Shown: in pieces, positions 1 through 13,175 of the stretch | Position numbering within the stretch: position 1 is the first letter of the stretch | Layout: every line of letters starts with the position of its first letter | Source: an uncultured beta proteobacterium | Lineage (GTDB): Bacteria; Pseudomonadota; Gammaproteobacteria; Burkholderiales; Burkholderiaceae_C | NCBI GenBank assembly: GCA_903839085.1 | Contig: CAIMBE010000070.1 | Coordinates: 1 to 60,661 of the forward strand | Reading direction: 5' to 3' | DNA length: 60,661 nt | Position numbers and translations under genes: made by a program | The notes under the pieces: model-generated | The model's input: the letters and a program-made list of their open reading frames with translations, nothing else | Told to the model about the DNA's origin: nothing | Database searches by the model: none

Positions 1-104
1 CCCATGTTCGCCAGCAGGTAGCGCAAGCCCAGGGAGGCATGAATGTACCTGGCATTCAGGGTGCAAAGAACAATCGATGGCGCGGCGGAAACGGCGGGCA
101 ACAT
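1..104 (-). CDS. B12-binding radical SAM protein (DUF4080-like), N-terminal fragment
   Basis: Reading leftward from an ATG at 102-104, the frame stays open to the window edge and gives about 34 residues. After a short lead comes IVLCTLNARYIHASLGLRYL, which I recognise as the start of the cobalamin-binding domain of B12-dependent radical SAM proteins of the DUF4080 group (hydrophobic strand, then N-A-R/K-Y-I-H). The rest, including any CxxxCxxC cluster motif, lies outside the window. It is divergent from the alanyl-tRNA editing gene starting at 122, so the two must share a very short promoter region. The family call rests on this N-terminal signature only. Confidence 0.6.
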   Translation of the reverse strand, partial: MLPAVSAAPSIVLCTLNARYIHASLGLRYLLANM

Positions 105-121
105 CCCGCTATTATCAAAGG

Positions 122-889
122 ATGACGCAAGATCTGTTTCGCGACGACGCCTACCTGACCGAATGCACCGCCACGGTCATGGCGATAACACCCCAGGGCA
201 TCGTGCTCGAGCGCAGCGTGTTCTACCCGCTCGGGGGTGGCCAGGCTGGCGATGCCGGCGTGCTGGTGCGGGCCGACGGCAGCGAGATTGCGATCATCGA
301 CACGCGCAAGGGCAAGGCCGGGGACGGAAGTTTCAACAACGATATCTGTCATCTGCCGGCACCGGAACTGCTTGCCAGCTTGCTGGACCCGCATCAGCCG
401 GCGGGTGCCAGCCTGGCCGTTGGGGATGTCGTGACAGCCCGCATCGACTGGGCGCGCCGTCATCGCCTGATGCGTTTTCACACCACCACGCACCTGCTGT
501 GCCATCTGGTGCCGCAACTGGTCAACGGCTGTTCGATCACGCCGGACTACGCCCGGCTCGATTTCAACATGACCGATGCGCTGGACAAGGAGGCGCTCAC
601 AGCCGGCATTGCGCAACTGGTGGCAGCGGCGCACGCGGTCACGGTCGGCGCCATCTCGGATGAGGAACTCGACGCCAATCCGGCGCTGGTAAAAAGCATG
701 TCGGTGCAGCCGCCGCGCGGCAGCGGGAAAATTCGCACGATCCGGATCGGCGCCGCGGAAATGATCGACTTCCAGCCCTGTGGCGGGACGCATGTGGCCA
801 ATACCGCCGAAATTGGCCAGGTCGTTGTCAGCAAGATTGAAAAGAAATCAGCCAGCACGCGACGGGTCGTGCTCGGTTTTGCAGCATGA
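122..889 (+). CDS. AlaX-type alanyl-tRNA editing protein
   Basis: A stand-alone trans-editing protein of 255 residues, predicted to hydrolyse Ser or Gly mischarged onto tRNA(Ala) in the cytoplasm. The zinc site of the AlaRS editing domain is complete: HTTTH (about H120 and H124) and CGGTH (about C220 and H224). The N-terminal half has the beta-barrel GGGQ-x-GD-x-G segment (about residues 38-45) also found in AlaRS, which marks the AlaX-M type. I chose the ATG at 122 because an upstream in-frame ATG at 77 would run into the divergent gene. The next gene starts inside the stop codon (ATGA at 886), so translation is probably coupled. Confidence 0.88.
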   Translation: MTQDLFRDDAYLTECTATVMAITPQGIVLERSVFYPLGGGQAGDAGVLVRADGSEIAIIDTRKGKAGDGSFNNDICHLPAPELLASLLDPHQPAGASLAVGDVVTARIDWARRHRLMRFHTTTHLLCHLVPQLVNGCSITPDYARLDFNMTDALDKEALTAGIAQLVAAAHAVTVGAISDEELDANPALVKSMSVQPPRGSGKIRTIRIGAAEMIDFQPCGGTHVANTAEIGQVVVSKIEKKSASTRRVVLGFAA

Positions 890-1215
890 GCCGCGGCCAG
901 GTCAGAAACGCCACCGGCGACTCGTTCTTTGCCTGGGAAGGTGATGTGCTGGTGGTCAATATCCTGGGCAAGCCCGGCGCGGCCAGGGATGCCATTGGCA
1001 AACCCAAGGGCACACAGCTCAAGGTGAGCGTCACGGCCGCGCCCGTGGCGGGCAAGGCGACCGATCACATGGTTCGCTTTCTGGCGCCGCGGTTTGGCGT
1101 GTCGGTGGCCGACATCGAGGTGGTCTTTGGCCGCGAAAATGTGAACAAGCAATTGCGCATCCGCGCGCCGAAGACCTTGCCGCCGGTGTTTGCGCAAGGA
1201 ACTTTGCAACTTTGA
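886..1215 (+). CDS. DUF167 (YggU) family protein
   Basis: A small protein of 109 residues with the DUF167/YggU fold. It shows the conserved PGA-x-RDAI segment (about residues 30-37), the central AAPVAGKA-x-D motif (about 56-65) and the C-terminal strand ending in KQLRI. The molecular role of the family is not established. It overlaps the AlaX gene by 4 nt and is overlapped or abutted by the dsbD reading frame, so it lies in the middle of a tight operon. Confidence 0.85.
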   Translation: MSRGQVRNATGDSFFAWEGDVLVVNILGKPGAARDAIGKPKGTQLKVSVTAAPVAGKATDHMVRFLAPRFGVSVADIEVVFGRENVNKQLRIRAPKTLPPVFAQGTLQL

Positions 1216-1232
1216 CCCACTCCCATAACGCA

Positions 1233-3377
1233 ATGACAAGTATCAAGTTTGTGCATCGCTGCCGTGCGGCAATGATAGGTCTGGCTGCCTGCGGCGTCGT
1301 CCAGATTGCGCTGGCCGACGGCGCGCCGAAAGCCGTGGTCACCACAGCGCAGGTGCGGGCCGAGTTGCTGGCGCATGCGCCCGACGGGGCCGATCCAGGC
1401 AAGGCGGTGTGGGTCGGTTTGCAGATCACGCACCAGCCGAACTGGCACACCTACTGGAAGAACCCGGGTGACTCCGGTCTGCCCATCACGGTGCAGTGGA
1501 CGCTGCCCGCCGGTGTGAGCGCGGGTGACATCGCCTGGCCCTTGCCCAAGAAAATTCCAATCGGCAATCTGGCCAACTACGGCTTTGACGGCACGGTCCT
1601 GCTGCCGGTGCCGCTCACCATCACACCCGATTTCAAGCCGACGCCAGCCAGCAGCGAGATCGATGTCAGGCTGAAAGCCAACTGGCTGGTGTGTCGGCAG
1701 GAGTGCATTCCCGAAGAGGGAGAATTTGCGCTGAAGATCCCGCTCAAGGGCTCGCTGGCTGTCAACAGCGCAGCTTTCAACGCGGCTTTTGCGGCTCAGC
1801 CACGACCCGTCATTGCCGGCACTGGCGGCGTTCTGCCCGAGAGCAGTGCGCAGATCGAGGGCAGCCTGATCAAACTTGCGGTGCAGGGCCTGCCGGTGTC
1901 GCTGCGCGGCAAGACGCTTGATTTCTTTCCTGAGACGCCTGAAGTCATCGAAACCGCGGCCAAATGGACACAGTCCTGGAACGGCGCGGTATGGAACGCC
2001 CAGGTGCCGCTTTCACCCCAGCGCGGCAATTCCCCCGCGCTCATGCCGGTGGTGCTGGCGGCCGATGGTCAGGGCTACCGGGCCGAGCTGAAGGTGCTCG
2101 GAGACTGGCCGCGGCCGCTGGCCGGTGACGCAGGCCCCAGCGCAGCGGCGCCAGTCGCGCTGCCGGCGGTGCCTGCGCTGACGCTGTGGGCCGCCTTGCT
2201 CGGAGCGCTGCTGGGCGGCATGATCCTGAACCTGATGCCCTGCGTTTTTCCGGTGCTGGCGATCAAGGTCATGAGTTTCACACGGCATGCACGCGACCGG
2301 CGCGGCCACCGCGTCAGCGGCCTGGCCTACAGCGCCGGCGTGGTGATCTCCTTCCTGGCGCTGGGGCTGTTGATGCTGGGGCTGCGCAGTGCCGGCGAGC
2401 AGCTCGGGTGGGGCTTTCAGTTGCAGTCGCCGGTCGTGGTGGCCGCGTTGGCGGCACTCTTCACGGTGATGGGCCTGAATCTGGCTGGCCTGTTTGAGTT
2501 TGGTCAGTTTCTGCCCGGCCGCTTGAGCACGCTGGAGGCCAGAAATCCTGGCGTCAACGCGTTCCTGTCGGGTGTACTGGCGGTGGCCATCGCCTCGCCC
2601 TGCACGGCGCCCTTCATGGGCGCATCGCTCGGCCTGGCGCTGGCCTTGCCGGCGTTGCAGGCGCTGCTGGTGTTTGCCAGCATTGGCGTCGGCATGGCGC
2701 TGCCCTTTCTGGCGGCCAGTCTGGTGCCGTCGGTCGCCAGCATGCTGCCGCGTCCGGGTCCCTGGATGGTGACCTTTCGCCACGCGATGGCGTTTCCGAT
2801 GTTTGCCACCGTGGTCTGGCTGCTCTGGGTGCTGGGCCAGCAAACCGGCATTGACGGCGCCGGCGCGCTGCTGGCCCTGCTGGTGGCCCTGAGTGCGGTA
2901 CTGTGGTCGCTGACGCTGGGTGGACGCAGCCGTGTCATCGTGGCGGGCGTGGCGCTGCTGGTGCTGGCGTTGCTGATCGGCGCGCTGGGTCGAAACATCA
3001 CCAAGCCGGCCGAAATCGGCGCGGGCACTGCCAGCAGCGGGCGCTGGCAAGTCTGGGCGCCAGGGCGGGTCGAGCAGGCGCTGTCCGCCGGCACGCCGGT
3101 CTTTGTCGACTTCACGGCGGCCTGGTGCGTCACCTGCCAGTACAACAAGAAGACGACCCTGGCCAACGCCGATGTGCTGGCCGATCTCGATGCCAAAAAG
3201 GTCACCCTGCTGCGCGCCGACTGGACCCGGCGCGACCCCGACATCACAGCTGCCCTGGCGCAACTGGGCCGCAACGGGGTGCCCGTTTACGTGCTCTACA
3301 AGCAGGGCCTGGCGCCCGTCGTGCTGTCGGAAATTCTGACCGTGCAAGACCTCCGCTCGGTGCTTGTCCTGCTCTGA
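1233..3377 (+). CDS. dsbD: Thiol:disulfide interchange protein DsbD family
   Basis: An inner-membrane reductase of about 714 residues that moves electrons from cytoplasmic thioredoxin to periplasmic partners. All three parts are visible. After a signal peptide comes an N-terminal periplasmic domain with a CxxxC pair (about C154 and C158). Next is a polytopic membrane domain with the redox cysteines in MPCVFP (about C337) and SPCTAP (about C457). The C-terminal periplasmic thioredoxin domain has WCVTC (about C632 and C635). The SPCTAP form and the size resemble the ScsB-like branch. A TTG at 1212 is also in frame, but the ATG at 1233 gives a cleaner signal peptide. It may serve copper or cytochrome c maturation. 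Confidence 0.88.
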   Translation: MTSIKFVHRCRAAMIGLAACGVVQIALADGAPKAVVTTAQVRAELLAHAPDGADPGKAVWVGLQITHQPNWHTYWKNPGDSGLPITVQWTLPAGVSAGDIAWPLPKKIPIGNLANYGFDGTVLLPVPLTITPDFKPTPASSEIDVRLKANWLVCRQECIPEEGEFALKIPLKGSLAVNSAAFNAAFAAQPRPVIAGTGGVLPESSAQIEGSLIKLAVQGLPVSLRGKTLDFFPETPEVIETAAKWTQSWNGAVWNAQVPLSPQRGNSPALMPVVLAADGQGYRAELKVLGDWPRPLAGDAGPSAAAPVALPAVPALTLWAALLGALLGGMILNLMPCVFPVLAIKVMSFTRHARDRRGHRVSGLAYSAGVVISFLALGLLMLGLRSAGEQLGWGFQLQSPVVVAALAALFTVMGLNLAGLFEFGQFLPGRLSTLEARNPGVNAFLSGVLAVAIASPCTAPFMGASLGLALALPALQALLVFASIGVGMALPFLAASLVPSVASMLPRPGPWMVTFRHAMAFPMFATVVWLLWVLGQQTGIDGAGALLALLVALSAVLWSLTLGGRSRVIVAGVALLVLALLIGALGRNITKPAEIGAGTASSGRWQVWAPGRVEQALSAGTPVFVDFTAAWCVTCQYNKKTTLANADVLADLDAKKVTLLRADWTRRDPDITAALAQLGRNGVPVYVLYKQGLAPVVLSEILTVQDLRSVLVLL

Positions 3378-3444
3378 GCGCCGATGCGGCGCGCCGTCGT
3401 CCCGCCGGAGGGAAAAGGCGCTTTGTTGCTGCGACAATTGGCGC

Positions 3445-4554
3445 ATGAATACTTCCTCCCTCTCCAGCACCTTCGCACCGCTCCAGAACGACACCTTCAT
3501 CCGCGCCTGTCTGCGCCAGGCGACCGATCACACGCCGATCTGGCTGATGCGCCAGGCGGGGCGCTATTTGCCCGAGTACCGTGCGACCCGTGGCCGCGCC
3601 GGCAGTTTCATGGGGCTGGCGACCAACACCGACTACGCCACCGAAGTGACGCTGCAGCCGCTGGATCGCTATGCGCTGGATGCGGCCATTCTGTTCAGCG
3701 ACATTCTGACGGTGCCCGATGCCATGGGGCTGGGTCTCTCCTTTGCGCTGGGCGAGGGTCCCAAATTCGCACACTCCGTGCGCGACGAAGCGGCCGTTGC
3801 CAAACTGGCGGTGCCGGACATGGACAAGTTGCGCTATGTGTTCGATGCGGTCACCTCGATTCGCAAGGCGCTCAACGGGCGCGTGCCGCTGATCGGGTTT
3901 TCCGGCAGCCCCTGGACCCTGGCCTGTTACATGGTCGAGGGGGCCGGTTCGGATGACTACCGCCTGGTCAAGACCATGCTCTACAGCCGACCCGACCTGA
4001 TGCACAGGATCCTGCAGATCAATGCCGATGCGGTGGCCCTGTACCTGAACACGCAGATCGAGGCCGGCGCCCAGGCGGTCATGGTGTTCGACAGTTGGGG
4101 CGGGGTGCTGGCAGACGGTGCTTTTCAGGAATTCAGCCTGGCCTACACAGCGCGGGTGCTGGCGCAACTCAAGACGCATCAGGACGGCGTGCGCATTCCG
4201 AGCATCGTGTTCACCAAGGGGGGCGGGCTCTGGTTGGCGGAAATGGGTCAATTGGCCTGCGACGTGCTGGGTCTGGACTGGAGCGTCAACCTTTCACAGG
4301 CGCGCGCCATGGTCGGCGCTACGAAAGCCCTGCAGGGCAATCTGGATCCGAACGTGCTTTTTGCGAGTCCGGCGCAAATTCAGGCGCAAGCGGTCAAGGT
4401 GCTTGAGAGTTTCGGCGCGCCCCATCGTGGTTCGGGTAGCGGGCCGACGCATATTTTTAATCTCGGCCATGGCATCAGTCAGCACACGCCGCCCGACCAC
4501 GTGGCCTCGCTGGTCACGGCGGTGCACGAGCATTCCCGCCGGATGCGCGCGTAG
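3445..4554 (+). CDS. hemE: Uroporphyrinogen decarboxylase
   Basis: A haem-pathway enzyme of 369 residues converting uroporphyrinogen III to coproporphyrinogen III in the cytoplasm. The N-terminus has the family signature [16 protein letters not shown] (about residues 29-44), with the substrate-binding Arg residues in it. Further on are FSDIL (about 83-87), [10 protein letters not shown] (about 152-161) and the C-terminal NLGHGI. The length is as expected for the family. The start is the ATG at 3445, about 67 nt after dsbD; an in-frame upstream extension has no family similarity. An AT-rich gap with DnaA-box-like sites follows before priA. Confidence 0.95.
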   Translation: MNTSSLSSTFAPLQNDTFIRACLRQATDHTPIWLMRQAGRYLPEYRATRGRAGSFMGLATNTDYATEVTLQPLDRYALDAAILFSDILTVPDAMGLGLSFALGEGPKFAHSVRDEAAVAKLAVPDMDKLRYVFDAVTSIRKALNGRVPLIGFSGSPWTLACYMVEGAGSDDYRLVKTMLYSRPDLMHRILQINADAVALYLNTQIEAGAQAVMVFDSWGGVLADGAFQEFSLAYTARVLAQLKTHQDGVRIPSIVFTKGGGLWLAEMGQLACDVLGLDWSVNLSQARAMVGATKALQGNLDPNVLFASPAQIQAQAVKVLESFGAPHRGSGSGPTHIFNLGHGISQHTPPDHVASLVTAVHEHSRRMRA

Positions 4555-4905
4555 CGCAATTCATTTTGGTTTCATACTACTTTTTTGACCAAAAAATGGT
4601 TAGTGATGCCTGACTTATGCACAAAAATTTTGTTGCACTGCGAAATTTGGCTGACTTCCAGCGAGTTCTGCTACCAAACCAATAGCGGTCGTAAGTTGTT
4701 GATTTATAAGAACTTTTAAATTTGCTTTTTTTCCGGGCATTTCAGCGAAAGCCTTGATTTTCAAGGCCTGGGCGTCACTGGAGCCAAGATATCAACAAAG
4801 TTATTCACAGAAACTCTGGATCCCTCGCAAATCGTTTATGAATCAAGCACTTAAGGCATTTTTCGCAAGTTCACATCAACTGCGCGCCTTAACCCGACTT
4901 TCCGC
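4555..4905. promoter_or_regulatory. AT-rich hemE-priA intergenic region with two DnaA-box matches
   Basis: This 351-nt gap is much richer in A and T than its surroundings and holds no credible gene. Two 9-mers fit the DnaA-box consensus TTATNCACA: TTATGCACA at 4615-4623 and TTATTCACA at 4801-4809. A perfect 7-bp hairpin, GCCTTGA-ttt-TCAAGGC, lies at 4751-4767 without a following T tract, so it is a poor terminator. The priA promoter should be here. DnaA control of priA or a secondary DnaA-binding locus is inference. Confidence 0.45.
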
Positions 4906-7053
4906 ATGAACCTGCTTCCGGTGCTCGTTCAAACCCCGGTTCATAGTGAGTTGGCGGGCCCTCTTAGCTACCATGCCGAGCATCGGTTGCCGGCCGGCAC
5001 CCTGGTGCGGGTGCCGCTGGGAAGGCGTGAACTGCTGGGGGTGGTCTGGGACAGCCAGGACGAGTCTGGCGACGCGAGCGCTGCGCCCGCTATTGCGGAT
5101 GACAAACTCCGGCCGATCGCTGGCGCGCTCGGCGGCATCGCGCCCTTGCCGGCCGCGTGGCGGCAATTGGTGACCTTTTGCGCCAGCTATTACCAGCGTT
5201 CCCTCGGTGAAGTGGCGTTGGCGGCATTGCCACCGCAGTTGAGGGAACTCACTGCATCGCAATTGACGCGACGGCTCAGGCGTCACACCAAGATCGATGG
5301 CGCCGCTGCGGCGCTTTCTCCGGCAGTTTCTGCGGCACTGGCATTGAGCGTCGAGCAGCGAGCCGCGGTCGCCCAATTCGATCTTGCACAAGGCCCTTTT
5401 CTGCTTTTCGGCGCAACCGGCAGCGGCAAGACCGAGGTCTACCTGCACCTCGTACAGCAGTTGCTTGCCGGCGACGCGACCGCGCAGGCGCTGGTGATGG
5501 TGCCGGAGATCAACCTGACGCCGCAACTGGAGGCACGCTTCAGCGCCCGCTTCAAGCCCCTGTTTGGTGATCATGCAGTGGTTTCCCTGCACAGCGGAAT
5601 GACGCCCGCGCAGCGACTGAAAAGCTGGCTGGCGGCGCATGGCGGAACGGCGCGCATCGTGCTCGGAACCCGGATGGCCATCTTTGCATCGCTGCCGGCC
5701 TTGAAACTGATCGTGGTTGACGAAGAGCATGACCCGAGCTACAAGAGCCAGGAAGGCGCCCGATATTCGGCGCGCGACCTGGCGGTTTATCGCGGGCGGA
5801 TCGAGGGGGCCAAGGTCCTGCTCGGATCGGCCACGCCGTCGCTGGAGAGTTGGCACCACAGCCGGCCCGGTGCTGACGGCGGCCGCTATGTCCGGCTGTC
5901 GATGCCGAGCCGGATCGGCGCTGACGCCGCGCTGCCACGGGTGCGCCGCGTGGACATGAACCACCAACCGGCCAAGTGCGTCATCGCGCCGCCCCTGCTG
6001 GAGGCGATTGCGCAGCGGGTGGCGCGCAGTGAACAAAGTCTGGTGTTCCTGAACCGGCGCGGCTATGCACCGGTTTTGCATTGTCCTGACTGTGACTGGA
6101 AAAGCGAGTGCCCGCATTGCAGCGCCTATCGGGTGTTTCACAAGATCGACCGCACATTGCGCTGCCACCACTGTGGCTACAGCGAGCGGGTGCCGCGCGC
6201 CTGCCCGGCCTGCGGCAATCCCGATATTGCACCGATGGGCCGCGGCACCGAGCGGCTGGAAGAACATCTGGCCGATCTGCTGGCGGGTGTGCTGCGGCCC
6301 GATTCGATCAGTGCGCAATGGCCACAGGGCGAGCCCGCGCGCATTGTGCGAATCGACGCCGACAGCACCCGGCTCAAGGGCGAACTGCAAGCGCAACTGG
6401 CGCGCGTCCATTCGGGCGAAGTGGATGTCCTGGTGGGCACCCAGATGATCGCAAAGGGGCACGACTTTCGCCATATCACGCTGGTCGCGGCCGTCAATCC
6501 CGATGGCGCCCTGTTCTCAAGCGACTTTCGCGCCTCTGAGCGCCTGTTCGGGCTCCTGATGCAGGCGGCCGGTCGCGCCGGGCGCGACGCCGAGGTCGGT
6601 GCGCAAAGCGAAATGTGGCTGCAGACCTTCCATCCGGCGCATCCCTTGTTCGCGGCCCTCAAGCGCCACGACTACCCGGCCTTTGCGGCAGCGGAACTTG
6701 AACAGCGCAGGCTGGCCGGCCTGCCGCCCTTCAGCTTTCAGGCGCTGGTGCGGGCCGAGGCGCGTTCGCAGGAGGTCGCGCAGGGATTCCTGGCAGCGGC
6801 GAGCGGCGGCGTCAGCGCGATGCCGGACGCCGGGCCTCTGACGCGGCTGATCACGATCTACCCGGCCGTGCCGATGAGCATGCAGCGCATCGCCAATGTG
6901 GAGCGGGCCCAGATGCTGATCGAGAGCCCGTCACGCGCGGCGCTGCAGAACTTCCTGGGGGCCTGGCAGACGGTGCTGCAGGCGACGCGCAAGCAGCCGG
7001 CGGGTCGCGGCCTGATTCGCTGGGCGATCGATGTCGACCCGCTGGCGATTTGA
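4906..7053 (+). CDS. priA: Primosomal protein N' (replication restart helicase PriA)
   Basis: A superfamily 2 DNA helicase of 715 residues that recognises stalled forks and loads the replicative helicase. The N-terminal DNA-binding domain is followed by Walker A GATGSGKTE (about residues 169-177) and Walker B DEEH (about 273-276). Next comes a zinc-binding block of paired cysteines (CPDC, CPHC, CHHC, CPAC; about residues 395-440), and then the second helicase lobe with GTQMIAKGHDF. Size and domain order are normal. It is preceded by the AT-rich region with DnaA-box-like sites and is convergent with the AEC transporter gene, leaving a gap of about 14 nt. Confidence 0.95.
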   Translation: MNLLPVLVQTPVHSELAGPLSYHAEHRLPAGTLVRVPLGRRELLGVVWDSQDESGDASAAPAIADDKLRPIAGALGGIAPLPAAWRQLVTFCASYYQRSLGEVALAALPPQLRELTASQLTRRLRRHTKIDGAAAALSPAVSAALALSVEQRAAVAQFDLAQGPFLLFGATGSGKTEVYLHLVQQLLAGDATAQALVMVPEINLTPQLEARFSARFKPLFGDHAVVSLHSGMTPAQRLKSWLAAHGGTARIVLGTRMAIFASLPALKLIVVDEEHDPSYKSQEGARYSARDLAVYRGRIEGAKVLLGSATPSLESWHHSRPGADGGRYVRLSMPSRIGADAALPRVRRVDMNHQPAKCVIAPPLLEAIAQRVARSEQSLVFLNRRGYAPVLHCPDCDWKSECPHCSAYRVFHKIDRTLRCHHCGYSERVPRACPACGNPDIAPMGRGTERLEEHLADLLAGVLRPDSISAQWPQGEPARIVRIDADSTRLKGELQAQLARVHSGEVDVLVGTQMIAKGHDFRHITLVAAVNPDGALFSSDFRASERLFGLLMQAAGRAGRDAEVGAQSEMWLQTFHPAHPLFAALKRHDYPAFAAAELEQRRLAGLPPFSFQALVRAEARSQEVAQGFLAAASGGVSAMPDAGPLTRLITIYPAVPMSMQRIANVERAQMLIESPSRAALQNFLGAWQTVLQATRKQPAGRGLIRWAIDVDPLAI

Positions 7054-7067
7054 ATCCGGCAAGCGCG

Positions 7068-8033
7068 TCAGGTCAGCCAGCTCACGGCCAGTGAAAAAGT
7101 GAGGAAGGCGGCTGCCGTGGACAGCAGAATGATGCGTGCGATGCGGCCGTTGTCGGCGCCGAAACGCTCGGCCAGCAGAGACACGTTGCTGGCGCTGGGC
7201 AGCGCCGCCGCCAGCACCATCACCGTCAGGGCAAACCGGCTCAGGGGCAGTCCGCAGGCGATTCCCGCCGTGCCCAGCAACAGCACCAGCAGTGGATGCG
7301 CCAGCAGCTTGATGCCGACGACTGGCAGGTAGTCGCGCAGCGGGCTTGGCGCCTGCTGTTTGAGGGTGGCCACCATCTGTGAGCGGGCCAGTACCGCGCC
7401 GATGGTGAAGAGCGCCACGGGCGAAGCGGCGTCTGCCATCAGGCCGACCGTCTGCGACAACGGTCGGGGCAACTCCAGGCTCAGGGCTGAAGCCAGCGCC
7501 CCGAGCAGGATGGACCACGGCAGGGGGTTGGCCGCAACGCCCTTGAGTGCGCTCCTGGCCGCCTTGCTGGCACCGTGCTGATCCGCGCCATCGAGCCGCG
7601 ACAGGGCAATGCAGAGCGAGGTGGTCATCACCATATCGACCAGCATCGTCAAAATCACGGGTCCGGCGGCGCCGGCGCCGAGCAGGGCCACGAGCAGGGG
7701 GACGCCCATGAAACCGGTATTCGGAAAGGCTGCGACCAAAGCGCCGAACGAAGCGTCGTTCCAGCCGATGCGCGGGCCACGGCTGACCGCCAGAGTGAAC
7801 CCGACCGTGATCAGCGCGCACAGCGACCAGGTGAAAAAAACGCCGCCATCAAGCAGTTGAGACAGTGGCGTGCTCGAGCCAAAACGGTACAGCATGCAGG
7901 GCAGGGCAAAGAACAGCACAAAGCCGTTCAGGCCGGCAATGGCATCAAGCGGCAGCAGGCGCCAGCGTGCCGCGACAAAGCCGCAAAGGACCAGCGCGAA
8001 GAACGGAAAGGTGATCAGCAGGATGTGCAACAC
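7068..8033 (-). CDS. AEC (auxin efflux carrier) family transporter
   Basis: An integral inner-membrane protein of about 321 residues with roughly ten hydrophobic segments, matching the AEC/PIN-like permease family. Visible landmarks are the N-terminal segment ending in GFVLFFALPCMLYRFG, the central PNTGFMGVPLLVALLG (the conserved N-x-G-x-x-G-x-P of this family) and the C-terminal half repeating the fold. The substrate is unknown; relatives move malate or malonate. I chose GTG at 8033 because the sequence becomes membrane-like immediately after it. Longer in-frame starts up to 8117 would overlap the divergent helicase gene. No strong ribosome-binding site decides this start. Confidence 0.8.
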   Translation of the reverse strand: MLHILLITFPFFALVLCGFVAARWRLLPLDAIAGLNGFVLFFALPCMLYRFGSSTPLSQLLDGGVFFTWSLCALITVGFTLAVSRGPRIGWNDASFGALVAAFPNTGFMGVPLLVALLGAGAAGPVILTMLVDMVMTTSLCIALSRLDGADQHGASKAARSALKGVAANPLPWSILLGALASALSLELPRPLSQTVGLMADAASPVALFTIGAVLARSQMVATLKQQAPSPLRDYLPVVGIKLLAHPLLVLLLGTAGIACGLPLSRFALTVMVLAAALPSASNVSLLAERFGADNGRIARIILLSTAAAFLTFSLAVSWLT

Positions 8034-8110
8034 GGAGGCTATTGTCCACGCTCGGCGCGGGTGGGCAGACCGGCGTCTGTATGATGCCGTGCGTCCCGCA
8101 AAGTATCCCC

Positions 8111-10248
8111 ATGTCATCCTTCCCCCCTCAAACGTCCATCGGGCTGAACCTGGCTCAACAGGAGGCCGTCAACTTCATGCACGGCCCCTGCCTGGTGGTG
8201 GCGGGCGCCGGCTCCGGCAAAACCAGGGTGATCACGCACAAGATCGGCCGCCTGATTCAGGCCGGTCTAGAGCCCGGGCGCATCGTCGCCATCACCTTTA
8301 CCAACAAGGCGGCGGCCGAGATGCGGGAGCGCGCGCGCGGCCTGATTGGCAAGGCCGCCCGCGATGTCGTGATTTGCACGTTTCACGCGCTCGGCGTGCG
8401 CATGTTGCGTGCCGACGGCATCGCGCTCGGTCTCAAACCCAACTTCTCGATTCTGGACAGCGACGACGTCAACAGCATCCTGAAGGACGCCGGCGGTACC
8501 GTGGATGCCGCAACGGCGCGAACCTGGCAATGGACCATCAGCCTGTGGAAGAACCAGGGCCTGAACGCGCAGGCTGCGGCCGCGCTGGCTGCCAACGACA
8601 ACGAACGCATCATCGCCCGCGTCATGGCGCACTATGAGGAGCGGCTCAGCGCCTATCAGAGCGTGGACTTCGATGATCTCATCAGCCTGCCGCTCAAGCT
8701 GCTGCAAGCGCATGAAACGGTGCGGCAGAAATGGCAGGCCATGGCCGGCCATGTGCTGGTTGACGAGTACCAGGACACCAACGCCACGCAATATGAGTTC
8801 CTGAAGCTGCTGGTGGCGGGCAAGGTGGCGGCGAACGCCCGGTTTACCGCTGTCGGCGACGACGACCAGTCGATCTACGGCTGGCGCGGCGCGACGCTGG
8901 ACAACCTGAAGAAGCTGCCGATCGACTTTCCCAGCCTGAAGGTGATCAAGCTCGAGCAGAACTACCGCTCCACCGCCGCCATCCTGCGCGCGGCCAACAA
9001 CGTGATCGGCCCCAATCCCAAGCTGTTCGAGAAGAACCTGTGGAGCGACCTCGGCGAAGGCGAGCCGGTGCGGGTGATCGATGCCGACAGCGAGGAGCAC
9101 GAAGCCGAACGCACCGTGGCGCGCATCCAGAGCCTGCGCGCCGGCAACAGCGCCGGGAGTGGGCCGCAGTTTCAGGAGTTCAAGGACTTTGCCGTGCTGT
9201 ACCGGGCAAATCACCAGGCCAAGGTGTTCGAGAAGGCCTTGCGCAAGGCGGCGATTCCGTACAAGGTCTCCGGCGGTACCAGCTTCTTCGACCGCGCGGA
9301 GATCAAGGACTTGTGCGCCTGGTTTCGCCTGTGGATCAACAACGACGACGACCCGGCCTTCTTGCGCGCCGTCACGGTTCCCAAGCGCGGCATTGGTCAC
9401 CAGACGCTGGCCCAACTCGGTGTCTTTGCCGGCAAGTACAAGGTCAGCCTGTTCGAGGCCCTTTTTTCGTCGTCGCTGGGCAGTGCGCTGAGCAGCAAGG
9501 CGCTCGGCAGCCTGCATGAGTTTGGCCGCTACGTCAACGACCTCGAGTTTCGCGCTCGCCACGCGCTGGGCGCGCAGGCAGCCGGCGAGTTCCTGCTCGA
9601 ATGGTTGAAGGAAATCGGCTATGAGAAGCATTTGTACGACGGCGAGGACAGCGACAAGCTGGCAGCGGCGCGCTGGACCAATGTGATCGATTTCTGCGAC
9701 TGGATGTCGGCCCGCTGCGGTGGTGAGATTGACGATATGGCAGGCGTCGACAACGTCAGCGAGGTCAAATCACTGCTGGAAGTGGCGCAGACGGTGTCGC
9801 TGCTGTCGACCCTCAGCGAGCGCGACACCGAACAGAATGTGGTGTCCCTGTCCACGCTGCACGCGGCCAAGGGACTTGAGTGGCCGCACGTGATGCTGGT
9901 CGGCGTGACCGAGGGCATGCTGCCGTTCAAGCTGGGCGATGATGCCACCCCCACCGGTCACGCGGATGGACCGATGAGCGGAGGCATTCTGGAGCGCTTG
10001 CAGGAAGAGCGCCGCCTGATGTATGTCGGCATCACGCGCGCCCAGCGCAGTCTGGCGGTCAGTTGGACGCGCAAGCGCAAGAAGGGTCGCGAGATGATCG
10101 CGGCCCAGCCCAGCCGCTTTATTGCGGAGATGGCGCTGGATAAAATCACTGCGCGAGAAGATCCGCGTGAGAAGCTCAAGGCCTTGCGCGCGGAGTTTGC
10201 CAAGAGGGCCCTAGACAATGCCGCAGCGCTGGCGACTGGAGACCGGAA

Positions 10249-10252
<4 letters not shown>
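8111..10252 (+). CDS. rep: UvrD/Rep-family ATP-dependent DNA helicase
   Basis: A superfamily 1A 3'-5' helicase of 713 residues. Motifs visible in order are the Q motif LNLAQQEAV, Walker A GAGSGKT (about residues 38-44), motif Ia TFTNKAA, motif II VDEYQDTN, motif III GDDDQSIYGWRGA, motif IV QNYRS, motif V LSTLHAAKGLEW and motif VI RLMYVGITRA. The order and length fit Rep more than UvrD; I did not separate the two by comparison. The ATG at 8111 starts just before MSSF. The stop codon overlaps the start of the aidB-like gene (ATGA at 10249), suggesting co-expression. Confidence 0.88.
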
Positions 10253-13141
<2,889 letters not shown>

Positions 13142-13175
13142 GCGGCGCGATGGCGCGATGCCGGCAATGCCCTGC

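Noticed and set aside
2013-3500. Minus-strand open frame of 495 codons over dsbD
   Set aside because: Its product is Gln/Arg/His-rich with no domain, and the plus strand codes for a complete DsbD with all redox motifs. Long antisense frames are expected in GC-rich DNA.
4751-4767. Hairpin after hemE as a terminator
   Set aside because: The 7-bp stem has no T tract after it, so it does not fit a Rho-independent terminator.
4876-6474. Minus-strand open frame of 532 codons over priA
   Set aside because: The composition is Arg/Gln/Ala-rich and unlike a protein family, while PriA with its zinc cysteines is on the plus strand.
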